The translations under genes and the position numbers were made by a program. The notes under the pieces were generated by a model. The model was not told the origin of the DNA, ran no database searches, and saw only the letters and a program-made list of their open reading frames with translations. This document shows, in pieces, positions 47,488-59,900 of a stretch of DNA of 64,000 nucleotides. Within the stretch, counting starts at the first letter, position 1. Each line of letters starts with the position of its first letter. The DNA comes from Odiellus spinosus. Lineage: Eukaryota > Arthropoda > Arachnida > Opiliones > Phalangiidae. The stretch spans positions 6,930,190 through 6,994,189 of the forward strand of contig OY987236.1 in the NCBI GenBank assembly GCA_963920705.1, given 5' to 3'.

Positions 47488-49902
47488 ATGTCAGCGAATA
47501 AAAATTCGGATACTAATTATAACATATTACTTGGAGAGGTAAGGTTTTCTATTTCTAAACTAAGGCTTAAGGTATTTTAGCCTTGCAGAGAAGCGCTATA
47601 CTTTTGTTTATAATTATTTTAGTATAATATCTTAAAATGTAAATTGGAAAGTAAAAGCGAAGCTGTCTCTATCATGAGCAAAGAGTTAGGCCAATGTCGG
47701 AGCGAAAGAGATCAATTTAAACTTATGGCTGATCAGTTACGAGAACGTTACAGCGCATTGAGAAAAAGGGTTGAAGGATGGGGTCCTTCACTTATGGGAG
47801 TCTACGATGTTAAAGGTCTGAAAGGGGAGCGAGAACAAAATCTGGCTTTACTTCTTTGCGAGTTGAAAGAAAAGAATAAAGTTCTTCAAACCGAAGTTGA
47901 GGAATATAAACAAAAACTAGGTGATTCTCAAGGGGATGTAAAGGTAACTATATAACACAATTTTTCATACACTTTTACACAACTGATACTAAATACTTGA
48001 ATTTCCAGCTATTAAGAAGCCAACTAGTTCGCAAAAATTCAAGCGCATCTGAAAACGAATCGATAACATTTGCTAGTTCACCCACCAACCAAAGAGCCGA
48101 TTTAGTAATGCAGTTGGAAACCGTTAAAAATAAGGTATTTGTAAATTGCTTTCTTAATAAATCTAAATTTAATGTTGCCTTTTTAATGCAGTACGTTCTT
48201 TTGGAACGAGATTTACAATCTTTATTAGACGAGAAAGAGGAATTAGTGACAGCCAGAGACGCTTACAAACATAAAGTCGACAGATTGAATCAACAATTAA
48301 ATACAATGTTAAGAGGAGAACAAAGAGTTGTAGATATCGATTCCATTTTAATGGAGAATCGATATTTACGAGATCGTTTGAAACAGTTGGAAGAAGAAAT
48401 TGCCATGCTCATGACGACGATAGCCAAATATAAGGTAAAACATTGCTAACACTAATGATCAACTAGAAATGAAATAAGAAAAACTACGACTTACGCTTTC
48501 TGTTAGACATTATTGGAGAAAAAACGGGGCAATAGAGGAAACCTTAGAATAACAACGCCATCAGGAACTCTATTCCTTTCTAGTAAACAAAGTGGGTTAA
48601 AGATAGAATAGATAATGGGTATCTGTAACTAACTTTTACTAATTTTGACTAACAGTCCAACAAATACTTAAAAACAATCCAATGTTGGAGCTTCCTAACA
48701 CTGCTTCCTCTGCTCCTGATTTGCGGAATTTGATTATGATTCTTTTTGAAACTTTGGGGGATAAGAGTTTAGCGTTATTGCATCAAAGAAAAACTAACAA
48801 GTACTAACGACTAATATTCGAAAAAACCTTATGATTATTTTAATCAATGGTTTATTTTATTAAAATTAGAATTCTAGGAAATCGAATCAACGAACTCGAG
48901 AAGAAAATTAAGTCATCTGAGGAGAATAACCTCGTTGAACTTAGGGACAGAGGTGGGATGCTTATTTAAATAACCAAGAATTAGAAAATCAAATTGAAAT
49001 TTCTTACGTTATTTTTTTTTCTAGCCAAAACATTTGACGCAGCTTTCCCAATTCAAGAAGCGTCAATTCCAGTTCCTAATGATGATGTGACTTGCCAAAA
49101 TAATTGCCCATCTGAAAAAGAAATTGACGAAGATAAGAGCAGCTTTGTTAATGATGACATTGATCATGATGATTTAGATTTGTTACCAACCAAAGAAAGA
49201 AAATTTAGCGGTAAAATAAACTTTGTCTTGTTTTTTAACTAGGGATGGGAGAATATGCAGAATAGTCATCCAAGACGAATAATTGGATCAAATACTGAGA
49301 ATAATAACTTATAAATCTGTAACTCTGTCAACCTTTATTAATCGCTAAATATTCGGCCAGTTCTACAAAACTTTAAGCTCAAAAAAACTTAAGTAATACT
49401 AAATCTGATAATTGTTTTCAAAAATTCGTCTTGGGAACTAAAAATTGTTATTCAGTATTCACCCATCCCAAATATAAACTTTTATTAATTATCAATTTCA
49501 ATTATTAAACTAAATTTTTTTTAATTTTTAGTAGACGCACGATCTCGTAGCACCAGTTTGGGGAGTTTCAGCGAATCTGAGCTCGGAAGTGGCCTCGCGA
49601 CGCCTTTACCTTCTCAATCGCCTTTACGTCGCATTTGCCAAAGTTCCGAGAATCGTACCGAGCCGGCTACTCCCGATAGACAAGCGTCGGGTAGTTTTTA
49701 TCGAACTTCAATATTATCCAACTCCGAGGACGACGACCTTCCACCGCAATTGCAGAAACTTTTAATGGCAGCTTTGATGGATTTGGAGAAGCAAAGCAAA
49801 GTTGACAATGAAATTAATAGCAATTCTAATATCTCATCGCCTCGACATTCTTTGCTAAAAGAAGAAACTCTCGTTGCTGCTCCTCCCAATATTGATTGTT
49901 GA
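47488..49902 (+). CDS. Ccdc149: CCDC149-type coiled-coil protein, nine exons, 536 aa
   Basis: Coiled-coil protein of the CCDC149 family; molecular role not established. Exons: 47488-47538, 47623-47943, 48009-48134, 48192-48434, 48507-48591, 48656-48800, 48870-48952, 49025-49210, 49532-49902. All junctions are GT-AG and phases agree throughout. Recognisable family segments: KLESKSEAVSIMSKELGQC, ERDQFKLMADQLRERY, DIDSILMENRYLRDRLKQLE, TTIAKYK, and in exons 5-7 SSKQIQQIL ... HQRKTNKILGNRINELEKK. The first two thirds is heptad-rich coiled coil. The C-terminal third is acidic and Ser-rich, ending with EDDDLPPQLQKLLMAALMDL. The start ATG (47488) is followed by MSANKNSDTNYNILLGE. Introns are 57-84 nt except the last (321 nt). 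The length is similar to vertebrate CCDC149. Confidence 0.93.
48135..48191 (+). other. 57-nt stop-free intron of ccdc149
   Basis: GTATTTG ... TTTTTAATGCAG, 57 nt, a multiple of three and without a stop codon. Retention would therefore add 19 residues inside the coiled coil without breaking the frame. Removal restores VKNKYVLLERDLQ, which aligns with the family, so splicing is favoured. Confidence 0.75.
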
Positions 49903-49903
49903 A

Positions 49904-49909
49904 AATAAA
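49904..49909 (+). terminator. candidate poly(A) signal one base after the ccdc149 stop
   Basis: AATAAA starts two nucleotides after the last base of the TGA stop (49900-49902). If used, the 3' UTR would be only about 20-30 nt. It lies just before a MITE (49912-49998). Confidence 0.5.
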
Positions 49910-49911
49910 TT

Positions 49912-49998
49912 AAAATGAGACTGTCACAGATTTTTCATGAACTCCAAATATAATCCATAGGAATTCACAAAAAAAAATGGTGACAGCCTCACTTTTTA
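49912..49998. mobile_element. 87-bp MITE with TGAGNCTGTCAC ends
   Basis: Left end AAAATGAGACTGTCACAGAT, then TTTTTCATGAACTCCAAAT; right end TGGTGACAGCCTCACTTTTT. Same ends and adjoining words as 21832-22055. It sits immediately after the ccdc149 poly(A) hexamer. Confidence 0.72.
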
Positions 49999-50057
49999 AG
50001 CATTTTCCGTTATTCTAGTCATGTAAACAAATTAATTAATGTTATTATAAACTACTT

Positions 50058-50395
50058 TTAAGGCATAATGAAGGTGCGCAAAGTGTTACTTTTAATCAAT
50101 TTTGAGTGTTAAAAAACAATATCAATTTACTAGCAATCACTCATCAAAAATGACGGACTTAGTTATGTTGCATAATTATGATATATATAATTAGTAATTA
50201 CTAAAATACCTCTTACTTTGTTTCACTTCTTTGCAAAATTACCTTTGATAGCGACGTCAGCTGTTCCTAATTGTTTTACTTAACTTAAAGATCTTTAAAA
50301 ATAAATGACGTTCAAACTCGCGCTTCTATACTCAAGGACAGTTTACATCGACTACTACTTTCGCCAAGTAGAGTTTATCTTCATTATACCTTTAA
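50058..50395. mobile_element. probable TTAA-type MITE between the convergent genes
   Basis: Left end TTAAGGCATAATGAAGG and right end CTTCATTATACCTTTAA are inverted over about 16 bp, 338 bp apart. The TTAA edges fit the other TTAA-flanked elements of the window. The interior has no coding sequence. After it, 50396-50784 is plain AT-rich 3' flank with a 27-bp direct duplication at about 50693-50745. Confidence 0.6.
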
Positions 50396-50784
50396 AGGGA
50401 GTATTTCGAGCTAGAAATTTGTTTCTTAAGTTCTGAAAGATAAAAACAATTGTTGCAGCATCTTCTAAATATATAAATTTTTATCAAAAACTGATTTTAA
50501 TATTTTAAATTTACTCTTATTTGTTTAAGTAGTAATATGGAAGCTAATTTAAATTTGGAAAGGGAAATATTTAATCAGTTTTTTATAGAAATTAAATTTC
50601 TAAGGTTTTGAGATTTGCAACTGTCAATTAAAATTGTTACGATTGTTTAAATGTTAATAATTAATTATATAATAACTTTTAATTAAACTTATCTTAAGTT
50701 TATTCAAATTAAACTTATCTTAAGTTTATTCAATGTTGCTTAATTTTGTAACTATAAGGATACAAAAAAATATAATTTGGTCCG

Positions 50785-53700
50785 TTACGTTTTGGGTGGC
50801 CAATCTATTTCAATCTTCTAAAACAAAAACCAAAAAAACACGTGTTTAAATTTAAAATTGAATTACATGTACTTAATCTAAAGTTCTTATCTTAATAATT
50901 ACCTCAACATCCAAGGCCATAATATCGACATCTGTTTCTAATAAAGTTCCCAAGTTAGGAACCGTTCTTCCCAAATCACCGTGAACAAATTCTTTGATAT
51001 ATCTTATTAATTTTTAGAAGTTAAGTTCAATATTAATTCTAAGTATTCGGGTATGGCAGGTTGGGAATTTTGAAAGAAATATAGGTCTACTGCGATTTCA
51101 TTAGGATTCTTTAAGAGACTTCACGAGTGTTTACCATGAATTCATTGATTTCATTGGTAATCTGAGTAATCTCTTCAGTTTAATTCTAAATCATTGGCAA
51201 GTTCATGATTTGAATGAAACGATTGATTTCATTGGTAATCTCTTCAGTCATCACTATTTCATTCAAACTCCTCGTCAATTTCACGAATTTATGATTTGGT
51301 GATTTAGACAACTTTTCATTCATTATTTCTCCAATGATTTTGCGTTAAATGTTCAACCCCTCAATTTTATACCGAATTAAAAGGATACGTTCCAGCTTGC
51401 GTATCTATTTCCAACTTGAAAATATTATCTTTAATAATTGTTCCCGTTAATGAATGAATTGTTTTTGGTCTAATTGCCAGATTTCTCCTAAAAAAAAAAG
51501 GTTTTACTGTAAATATTAAATTAAATAGGATTATGAGAAATATTATACCTATGTAAAACTCGAATGGGAGTCTTTTGTTGAATGGTAAGATCCTTAATTT
51601 CGCTCAATCTCTTCATATCTTCTTCCGTAATTGCTCTTTTGACGCAACAAAGCGCGGTGTAACTTTTTTTCTTCATTTCTTCTCCTTGTTTTAAAAGCTG
51701 AAGTTCGTCTCTATAGTCAAGCAATTTTAAATTAATTACTAAAATCTACAACAAAAATAAAGTTAATACAATAAGTACACGCACTTTCCTATAATTTGTA
51801 AATCTCGAACAGAGATATCCTTGGTGCCAGAATTGATTTCCTATAAATTATTATAGGATGATTAATAAATTAAATTTTAAACAAATTCAAGTTGTATTAC
51901 AATTAGGGATGGACAAGTACCAACTTTAGGGTAACGAGTCGAGTATTGACTTAATGGTAATCAAATAAGCTTTTGCAGAGTTTTTATCAGCAAAGTAAGT
52001 CCAAGTAGTAAACTAAATACTCATTGCAAGTAACGAGTATTTGACTAAAATGAGTACTTAGCCAGTCCTAATTTAATTAATTTTAAAACAAACAAAGTTA
52101 ACTTACATTTTGAACAGTTTCAAATTGTTCTTTAGTAAAATTTATACATCGAGGGTTGAATAGTTCTAAAACAAAAGGTCGCCCTAAAACAAAAAGGAAA
52201 TGTTTTTGAAAATAAATAAAAGAAAACTCCGAGCTAAAAATGGAAGGACCTTTCAAATTTATTTTCATAAGTTAAATATTGTTTGAGATTTTTAAAGGTC
52301 TGTCATTTTTAGATCTCTTTAATTATACAATGATTCAAATTTTTTACCTTCACCAAGCATTCTAACATCAACATCTTCGCGACCGGATGAACTAAAAACA
52401 ATTTCTATACGATTGGAAAACAGCATTTAATTTTTTTATCGTTAAAATTTATTAACTTAAAAAGTTAAAAGTAAGGATGTGCGAGACAAATCACTAATTT
52501 TTCGCGCATCTCTACTCAAGTTTTTTTTAAACTCACTATCACAGGTCATATTCTTCTTTACAGCGCCAACAATTAGTTCTTCGACAGAATTTTCCATTCG
52601 TTTCTCTCCGTCAATAAACCACGGTGTTTGGCAAAGTTTTCTCGAATATTTATTATACCTACCTGTAGAGAAAATTTAAAGTTACGATGGTCTTTAATAA
52701 TAATTTAACACTTTTTTTTAATTACCAGCTAAATATAGTTGATCTCGATTACAAATAACTTTATCAAATTTAACTCCATCGGATGCAATGGACGGTGGAA
52801 CTTCGTAAACTCTGTAATTGATATAATTTGTTTTAATTAAAAAGTTACAAATAACGATTGGCGTAATAATTACTTTTTAAGATTTTCAAATTTAACAGAT
52901 TCTAAAGCTTTGAGAACCGCAGCGCGACCGTACATCTCATTAATGGACTAAAAAATTAAGATTTAAATATTTAAAAGGTTTTTTTAAGTGAAGATCGTAT
53001 ATTCATATCAAACAAACCTTTTTCTTACGGCATACATTTCGAAACACATCTGGAGCTAATTCGACTCTAAAAAACATATAGTTATTTCTAACGAAATCAT
53101 TGAAAAAAATTAAACTTTAAACTTACAACTTTTTACATTCTTCCTCAAAACCTTCAAAGTTATAATGAACAGATACGGCGTAACTACTAAATGGAGTGAA
53201 ATGAGCGATGAACGTTCGTCCAATCTGAGGTCCAAAGACGTATTTCCATACGTCACGAACAGAAGCCAAAGTTTGCGTTACTTCGAGAGAATAAATTGTC
53301 TCAAATTTCTCTGTCAAATGATTCACCATCAAATGCTAATTAAAATATATATCATTATGGGTATCAGGGTTGATTATGTTTTTAACCGTGATTAAACAAA
53401 CTTACTTCTCTCAATTCGATGGTAGGAGGCACGGAAAGCTGAAGGAGAAAATCTTCAAACTTATGCCCATTTTGTTTGATTGTTAAAATGACTTCATCTA
53501 CAATTAAAGAACTACAGCCTTCTTGTAGCAGTCCCAAACAGCATACGCAATAATTTGGGGTTGCTTTTTTACAAGGGGGATCATCTAGATCCGATAATTC
53601 ACCAGTTTTCGTCGATAAGAGATCAATTTGCTTTTGAAAAAATATTCTTATAACATCATTTAAGCATAACGTATATATTAAATATAGATAAACTTACTTC

Positions 53701-53951
53701 AATTACTTGTCCTAAAAACATAAAATTTCTATAGCGTTTTTCTCCCATTAACCTCAAAATGCATCTGGAACAACAACCAGTATCTCGTAGATAATTCAAA
53801 ACGACTAATTTCTGCTTTTGTCCCTCTTCCGTTTCCCAAAATTTCCACAAAGTTGGCTTTGAAATAATCTCCGATTCATCATCCACTTAAAATAAATAAG
53901 TAAATTATAAATATTTAATTTATTCATACTGATATTATAAAATAACTCACT
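50785..53951 (-). CDS. Pus10: tRNA pseudouridine synthase Pus10, 513 aa
   Basis: Makes pseudouridine in the tRNA T-loop (positions 54/55); in animals also reported to act in miRNA processing. Exons 5' to 3' (minus strand): start base A at 53951, then 53885-53698, 53630-53406, 53335-53127, 53066-53018, 52947-52874, 52811-52726, 52662-52537, 52404-52348, 52183-52107, 51840-51785, 51710-51549, 51487-51389, 51002-50903, 50817-50785. All junctions are GT-AG with consistent phase. Two CxxC pairs (C39/C42 and C91/C94) form the N-terminal zinc site. GRYNKYSRKLCQTPW, the catalytic SSGREDVDVRMLG (Asp330 in RED), QQKTPIRVLHR and DTQAGTYIKEFVHGDLGRT are all present, ending IDWPPKT. Human PUS10 has 529 residues. 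ATG is assembled from A|TG across a 65-nt intron. The gene is convergent with ccdc149. Confidence 0.95.
53886..53950 (-). other. intron splitting the pus10 start codon
   Basis: On the minus strand the first recognised coding exon starts TGGATGATGAATCGG after an acceptor (TTATTTTAAG). The frame directly upstream is closed by TAA, and no in-frame ATG exists near the N-terminus. A consensus donor, CGA|GTGAGT, lies 65 nt upstream and supplies the A, making ATG GAT GAT GAA. Intron size matches the gene's other introns (60-74 nt typical). Confidence 0.65.
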
Positions 53952-55075
53952 CGTTAAGCCTAACTCTCAACTCTTCGGAATTGATAAAGCAGACGACGTT
54001 TCGGCACACTTGAAAAGTGGGATTAGAGTCCCGTTGAAAAGCCAGATTGTAGGGGCAAAGTTTTCAAAGGGGCTGATTGTGGGTCATTGACATCGCCAGA
54101 AAAATAGGATATTTGATATTTTTACGAGAGTTCTGTGATTAAAAACGTGAAAATTTTAATAAAAGCAACATGCGTAAAAATTTGAAGTAGAAAAATATTT
54201 AAATAGTACATTTTAAATAGCATTTCGACCTTAACCTTAAGTTACATCACTGTATTTAAATTAAAGTTCTTGGTAGAAACACCACCGCATGAAACAATAA
54301 CTTTAAAACAATCCTGAATTTGAAACATATTGAGTTGGATGTAAAAACTATTTAACACTTTCAAAAATGAGGGTCATATAAGGTTTTATTAAAGTTAAGG
54401 CTGTGGGTTAAAAGATATAAACATGTTTTACGACTGGGAGAGCGAAGAAATTGAAGACAAAAAAAATATCTTATTTTAGAAAAATTCCTTCCCTATCAAA
54501 TGACCAGTTTTCAAACTCTTTCCTATAATCGGAGGGAGCTCCCCTTGCTATTCTGGGATCCCAAGAAAAAAAGACCCCATTGAAATTTTAGAAGTTATTC
54601 GGGGTGGTAAGATTGAGGAAAAAAAATATCTCTTGGGCCTCCCAGGATCCTTTATTACGTTGGCGTATGTTTAAGCCTACATTATTCTTCTTTATATAAA
54701 CCCCGATCTCCGATATTTCGGGATGAAATGATGAGAAACAAGATGTAGCGTTTAAGATAAATTTAAATTTCATAGCGATACAAGGTTCAAGACTCCAGAG
54801 AACTGGAAAAACTGTAACCAAAAAATCTAAATATTTACTAGCTTGAAGCAAGAAAATATTACTAATTTGAGACTAGGTTATTTATGATTTTGACAAAATC
54901 ACGGTACATTTGATGGGAAATAAACTGTCGAATGGTAGAATAACGCGTCTAAAATCTATCGAAAATTATTTGGACCGTGACGTGACAAGTTTCCAGCTTT
55001 CACTAATCAATATTCGCCGTCGTTGATCAGAAACAAAAAAGCTAATTTGTGGACAGTTTTTAAACCCCTCCATCC
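53952..55075. other. pus10 5' flank
   Basis: Should contain the pus10 5' UTR and promoter (minus strand). 53985-54085 has GCAGACGACGTTTCGG and GGGGCAAAGTTTTCAAAGGG, resembling the repeat at 55076-55240, so the 5' leader may be repeat-derived. No other gene recognised. Confidence 0.45.
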
Positions 55076-55570
55076 TCACTTTAAAGACCCTATCTGCTCT
55101 GAAATTTGCCCCTTTAAAATGCTCTTCCTTACGCACACAACCTAGCTTTGACTGTACTATTTCAATTTGCTAAGGTCAATGTCGTCTGCTAAGCTAGAAA
55201 AGAAGGTGACATTAAAGGAGATTTAAAAATCGCAGAGAGCCCCTTTAAATGCACCATCTCCTCGAGAAACCGCTTCTTGAATATCATCTTCCCATGGAGG
55301 CATATTTGTGTATGAGATTTTATGATTTTCGAGAGATTTTGAGATTTCAAAGCTAATTGTGAGACATTTTGGGGCATCAATGTCAATTTCCATAGAGAAC
55401 GTTTGTAGATTTTAAGATTTCGACCAGTATAAGGAATTTTCGCAAGTGTGTCGAACCTCTAGTTTCCCATATGGACACAACCCTTATTTTGGACTGTACA
55501 TTTTGTTATGGTCAACGTTGTCTATTAGTCGAGAAAGGTAGGTAACTTTAAAAGGGCTCTAAAACTGACT
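55076..55570. mobile_element. two copies of an interspersed repeat (GTCGTCTGC family)
   Basis: Copy one, about 55076-55240: TTTAAAGACCCTATCTGCTC, GAAATTTGCCCCTTTAAAA, TAGCTTTGACTGTACTATTT, GGTCAATGTCGTCTGCTAAG. Copy two, about 55460-55570, shares GGACACAACC, GGACTGTACATTTTGTTATG and GTCAACGTTGTCTATTAGTC. A third copy, inverted, fills most of the receptor intron at 60000-60231. No coding potential; class undetermined. Confidence 0.72.
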
Positions 55571-56959
55571 ACTAAGCTGAAATTTCCCTTAAAAGTCAAG
55601 AACCTGGTCAGATTATCACGATCAACCCTCTCATGAAATAAATAAATTCAAATATTATAAATAGAACAAAGATAGCGCTATAAAAATACGTATAGATCTT
55701 GTTTACAGATCATTGTGATTTACAGATATTATAATATAACAAAATCGAGAACCAAATCCCAAAAATTAAACAGATTTTTCCTATCAACCAGTCTCTTGTA
55801 TCATTTTCAAAACAAATTATTGATATAACGACCAGTGTTCAATGGGAGTTGGCTCAGACTATTTTCTTCGAGACGATCAATCAATTAAGCCATCTCCTAT
55901 TGAAATTTAATGTTCTAGAAAAAGACCTTTGAAAGGTTTCTCGCGAGCTGATTGGTCAACGTCTTCTCCTTATTATATCGCGTTTTTTTCCATTTGGAGG
56001 TCTTCCATTTCCAATAAAAGTAAATTAAAGACTTTGCAACATCAAAGATGACAGACATTGAAACCAACAAATTGAACAACCGCGAAGGTTGGCGAGATAT
56101 AAATTGATTTTATATTTTTTTTAATTTAATTTTTTTTTCCTTCATCATCTCCCAGTAGTTTGGGCGCCTATCAAAGGTTATATTCGGGCATAGGGGCACG
56201 AAAGAGGCCGAAATACCCTGCTATATATAACCCTTTCGTTAGAGCCCCCTCCCATCGGCCCCCTTAAAAAGGCTTGGGAACTATTCCAAGGACTACTTTT
56301 TCAAACCTAACCCTTCCTGTTTAACCACGTGACCCCGGCGCTGGTGTTTTTCTCGCGGTTAAAGAGATGGTAAAAATGAAAATCAAGTCATATTCTATTG
56401 CATGGTTCAAACACGAAACTTTTATCGACTTTTAATGGTACTACAGTTCATCTCATAACGACAAATCAATAATTATTAGTATTAATCTCAATGTCAAGGG
56501 TTAAAATCGGTACACCGATGACGTGATTACCTAATTAATTACAGCCTTTGGTAATCCTCAGTTACGTCAACATTTTAGCTAAAGGTTTGATTACGCGGAG
56601 AGATTAACCCTTTGACGTTAACCAGAATCTTAAACCAAATCCAGAATTTTGTCCAGTATTGATTGAGGTTCAATTTACTTAAATTTTAGTTTCACCTTCC
56701 CTTTAAAGTTCTGATAGCTGATGGTGATGGTTATAGTTAAGAGAGAGTTAGGATTAAAGGGGGTAGTTAAATATATAAACGGGGGTTGAAATAAAAATAT
56801 GACAAAAAAATATGAGAGTAAATTGCAAGGGCTTCTCTTTGGCCAGAACTTGGCATCATCGCCAAAATGAGGCGACCTAATCGTCGCCAGATACTCATTT
56901 GTCCATTGGATTAAATGTTTCCCTAGTGTTTGTGCAAACAACAACAACAAAAAGGTGCC
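55571..56959. other. 5' flank of the receptor gene
   Basis: Noncoding. An edge of a TTAA-type element (TTTCACCTTCCCTTTAAAG) lies at 56691. CAACAACAACAAAAAGGTGCC directly precedes the ATG. No TATA box or clear initiator was identified. 56515-56580 resembles 270-330 in inverse. Confidence 0.45.
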
Positions 56960-59900
56960 ATGTGGACCACCGTTATCATCGTATTGATATGCGCACCATG
57001 GCTAACTCAACAGTAAGTTTATTTGAATTTTTTAGCTTTTAAACTCTTTGTTTAAGAAAAAAATATATATGAATTAATTTGGTTCAATTTATAATTTAAT
57101 CGGGAACTCAATTGTTTTTACTGAATCGCAATCGCGTTTGAAAAATATTAATTTATAATATTTTAAATTCTTAATCAAACCGAAGAAATTTATTTATTTG
57201 AAAGTTTTATGTTAATCTTCGTAAACATTAACATTACTTTTTATAATATTTAAGAGCATATATTAATTTTACACCGAATTAATATAATAAGAGTTTTCCA
57301 AAATTCTCAAATTTTTTCTCAAATTTTCAATTTCTTTGAAGTTTTCTAAGTGTATATCTAAAGCCGCGTTCACACTCGATTTCAAAACCATTTTTGAAAG
57401 GTAAAAATGGTAAAATTTTTGGGTAAACTGGATACAGATCATTCTATTATTAGCTTGAAAAGTTGATTTGAATATTCAAAAAGGTTTCAAAGTTTCTAGT
57501 GTGAACGCAGCTTAATAAAATGGAGTAAAAGCTAAGGCGTATTGATACGCAATATGAAACCTCATATGAAAAAAAGTAGTCCCTTTAACGCTATATAATA
57601 TATCCAATAATTTCTAAAACCAGGTCTTTGCATGTGATGTCATAATTTATCATTTACTGACACGCCTTAAACACGGCGGTATAACTAGTTAGACTGGTTT
57701 CCAATATTCATAACTAGGGGCGGGGGTTTGACTAAACGAAAGGGGGGGACCGCAAACTGATCAAGATGGCGTCCCGAAGTATTCCCTTCGTTATTTTAAA
57801 TGGTTAGCATACCTTTAAAATTTATGAAATATATAATTAAAAATACTATTGCAATTAAGTAAATTAATTTATTCCTATTTCACGATATGATTCGTGTAGA
57901 GAAATACCCCAAGCACTGCATTTTAAATTTAAATGACAAATATATTTGGGTCTAACTGATCGACGGAAATGAAATGAGTTAAAAAACTAACCCAACAGTA
58001 CTTAAGAGATTTACGATCATTGAAGGCGATCAATTGAGCAAAACTACTTGTCGATCATTTGAAATTCGATCAATTTGGCAAAACCCCTTGTCGATCATTT
58101 GGGCAAAAATCCCTCGTCTATCATTTGAAAATCGATCAATTAGGCAAAACCCCTTATGGACAATTAGAAAATCGATCAGTTGGAAAGCGTATCCAATCAG
58201 ATCGCGCGATAATGGTTCTTTCGTTATAAAATTGAAACCATCTATATGCTACATCGCGAGATCTAAAGTGGCCGTTGTAAAATTGTTTAGTAAAAATACA
58301 TTTTGGTTAAGATAAATAACCTTCGGATAAAGTACTCGTACTCGGACAGTTGTGTAACCAACTCCAATGGTTTATTAAATTGGTAAAATAGAAAAGAAAT
58401 CAAACAGAGAATGAAACGCAAAAATATCTGAAAATTTTGAAATGGGCTTTTTTCTCAAATCAAATAATTTTATATGAGAATTTAGGTTCTTTTCAAGGTT
58501 GTATCCAAGTGAAACAACTTTTTTTCAAGCTATTTTCTAAATAAATAGCAAAAGGTGGGAGAAATTTATTTAGTTCCGTATAACTTTCATCAAAAATAAA
58601 AGAAAAGGTGTAGGATAGAGAAACAGGCCTCTGGAGGAAAAACGTAGTATCCAGAAGCCCTACAAAATAGTTCGTGTCTGTAGGAGCAGAGAGAAGAGAG
58701 ATAGTTTTTCTTCACTCTGACTACACTAGACAATAAGCTTTCACTCTCGAGATATTTCAGGGGAAAGATATACTCTTTGAAATGTATTTTTACTGGCTGG
58801 TTATATCACGTGTCTCAAAGCATTTTACCATCTCTTTTGATCGATTTTCTAAGCCAGTTTCGTAACTGCGAAATATACGCTAATTATTAAGCGCACTAAT
58901 AAATGATACTACACGGGCACTGTTAATAGTTTTTTATGCCTTGCAAGTCTTAATACTAAGTCAAACTAACAGCGTGATATTTCCCACGTTCAAAACTGTG
59001 AAAAGGAAACATTATCCACGCAAAGCAATTATGCAATATTCACGTCCTGATTAAGCATGCATATTTCGAATCGCTCTATTATTATATGAACGAGCAAACC
59101 ATTAGCGTTAACGGATGCGTCATAAACTCCTACAATCATAATCAGTGTAAGAATTCAACGCTTATAAACCTAGTCCCCAACCTTTTCCAACAGTTTACGC
59201 CATGGTTGGGCATATTTAAAACTCGCGCTGTTTTTCGAGAGAGTATAAAGACTAAATCTGTCCGATTAAAAGCACCTTAATTTAATTTCTAACCAAGTTA
59301 AGCCCAATTTTCGTTTTAACTTGGTTAAAAATATTAAATGTTTGAATGCAGAGTCCAAAAACTACATTTATTCCTTTTGCAAATTGGTTAAAATTTATAT
59401 AAATATTAAAATATATGGCAAAATTAATATAGAAGAGTTAAAAAGATTTTGAGAGCCGTTTTAACGCGACTACTTGTTTAATATTTTGTCAAAATTAAAT
59501 TCGGGCAAACCAATGTGGCTAGAGGTTGACTATTTTTTTTTTCATTGTGGCAATTATTTTTTATTATATTTATAGGCAGGATGTGGACACCCTCGACAGC
59601 AAGCTCTTGCGCGATTTGTTGGAAAAATACGACGGTTCAGCCCGACCGGCGAATCAAAGTTTGACTTCGTTTCTAATTTTAATTTAAAACATTTTCCTCG
59701 CCAAAAAAACCCGATTAGTTTAAATAGAATGTTAAAAATATTTTAAAGGGTTTGATTGATAGACATCTCTTTTAAATCAAATAATAACTTTTTAAGGAAG
59801 CTTAGTTTGGCATCATTGTAGTCTAATGATTTTAAAGTTTGAAATTGGCGCCAAAATTGAGGAAAACTTAATAAACATACAATTATTTCTAGTATTATTG

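Noticed and set aside
52404..52537. Alternative acceptor for pus10 exon 9 at the TTTTTAG nearer the catalytic motif
   Set aside because: It breaks the frame with the good GTGAGT donor. The upstream acceptor CGTATAG gives KIVFSSSGRED, which matches the family in sequence and spacing.
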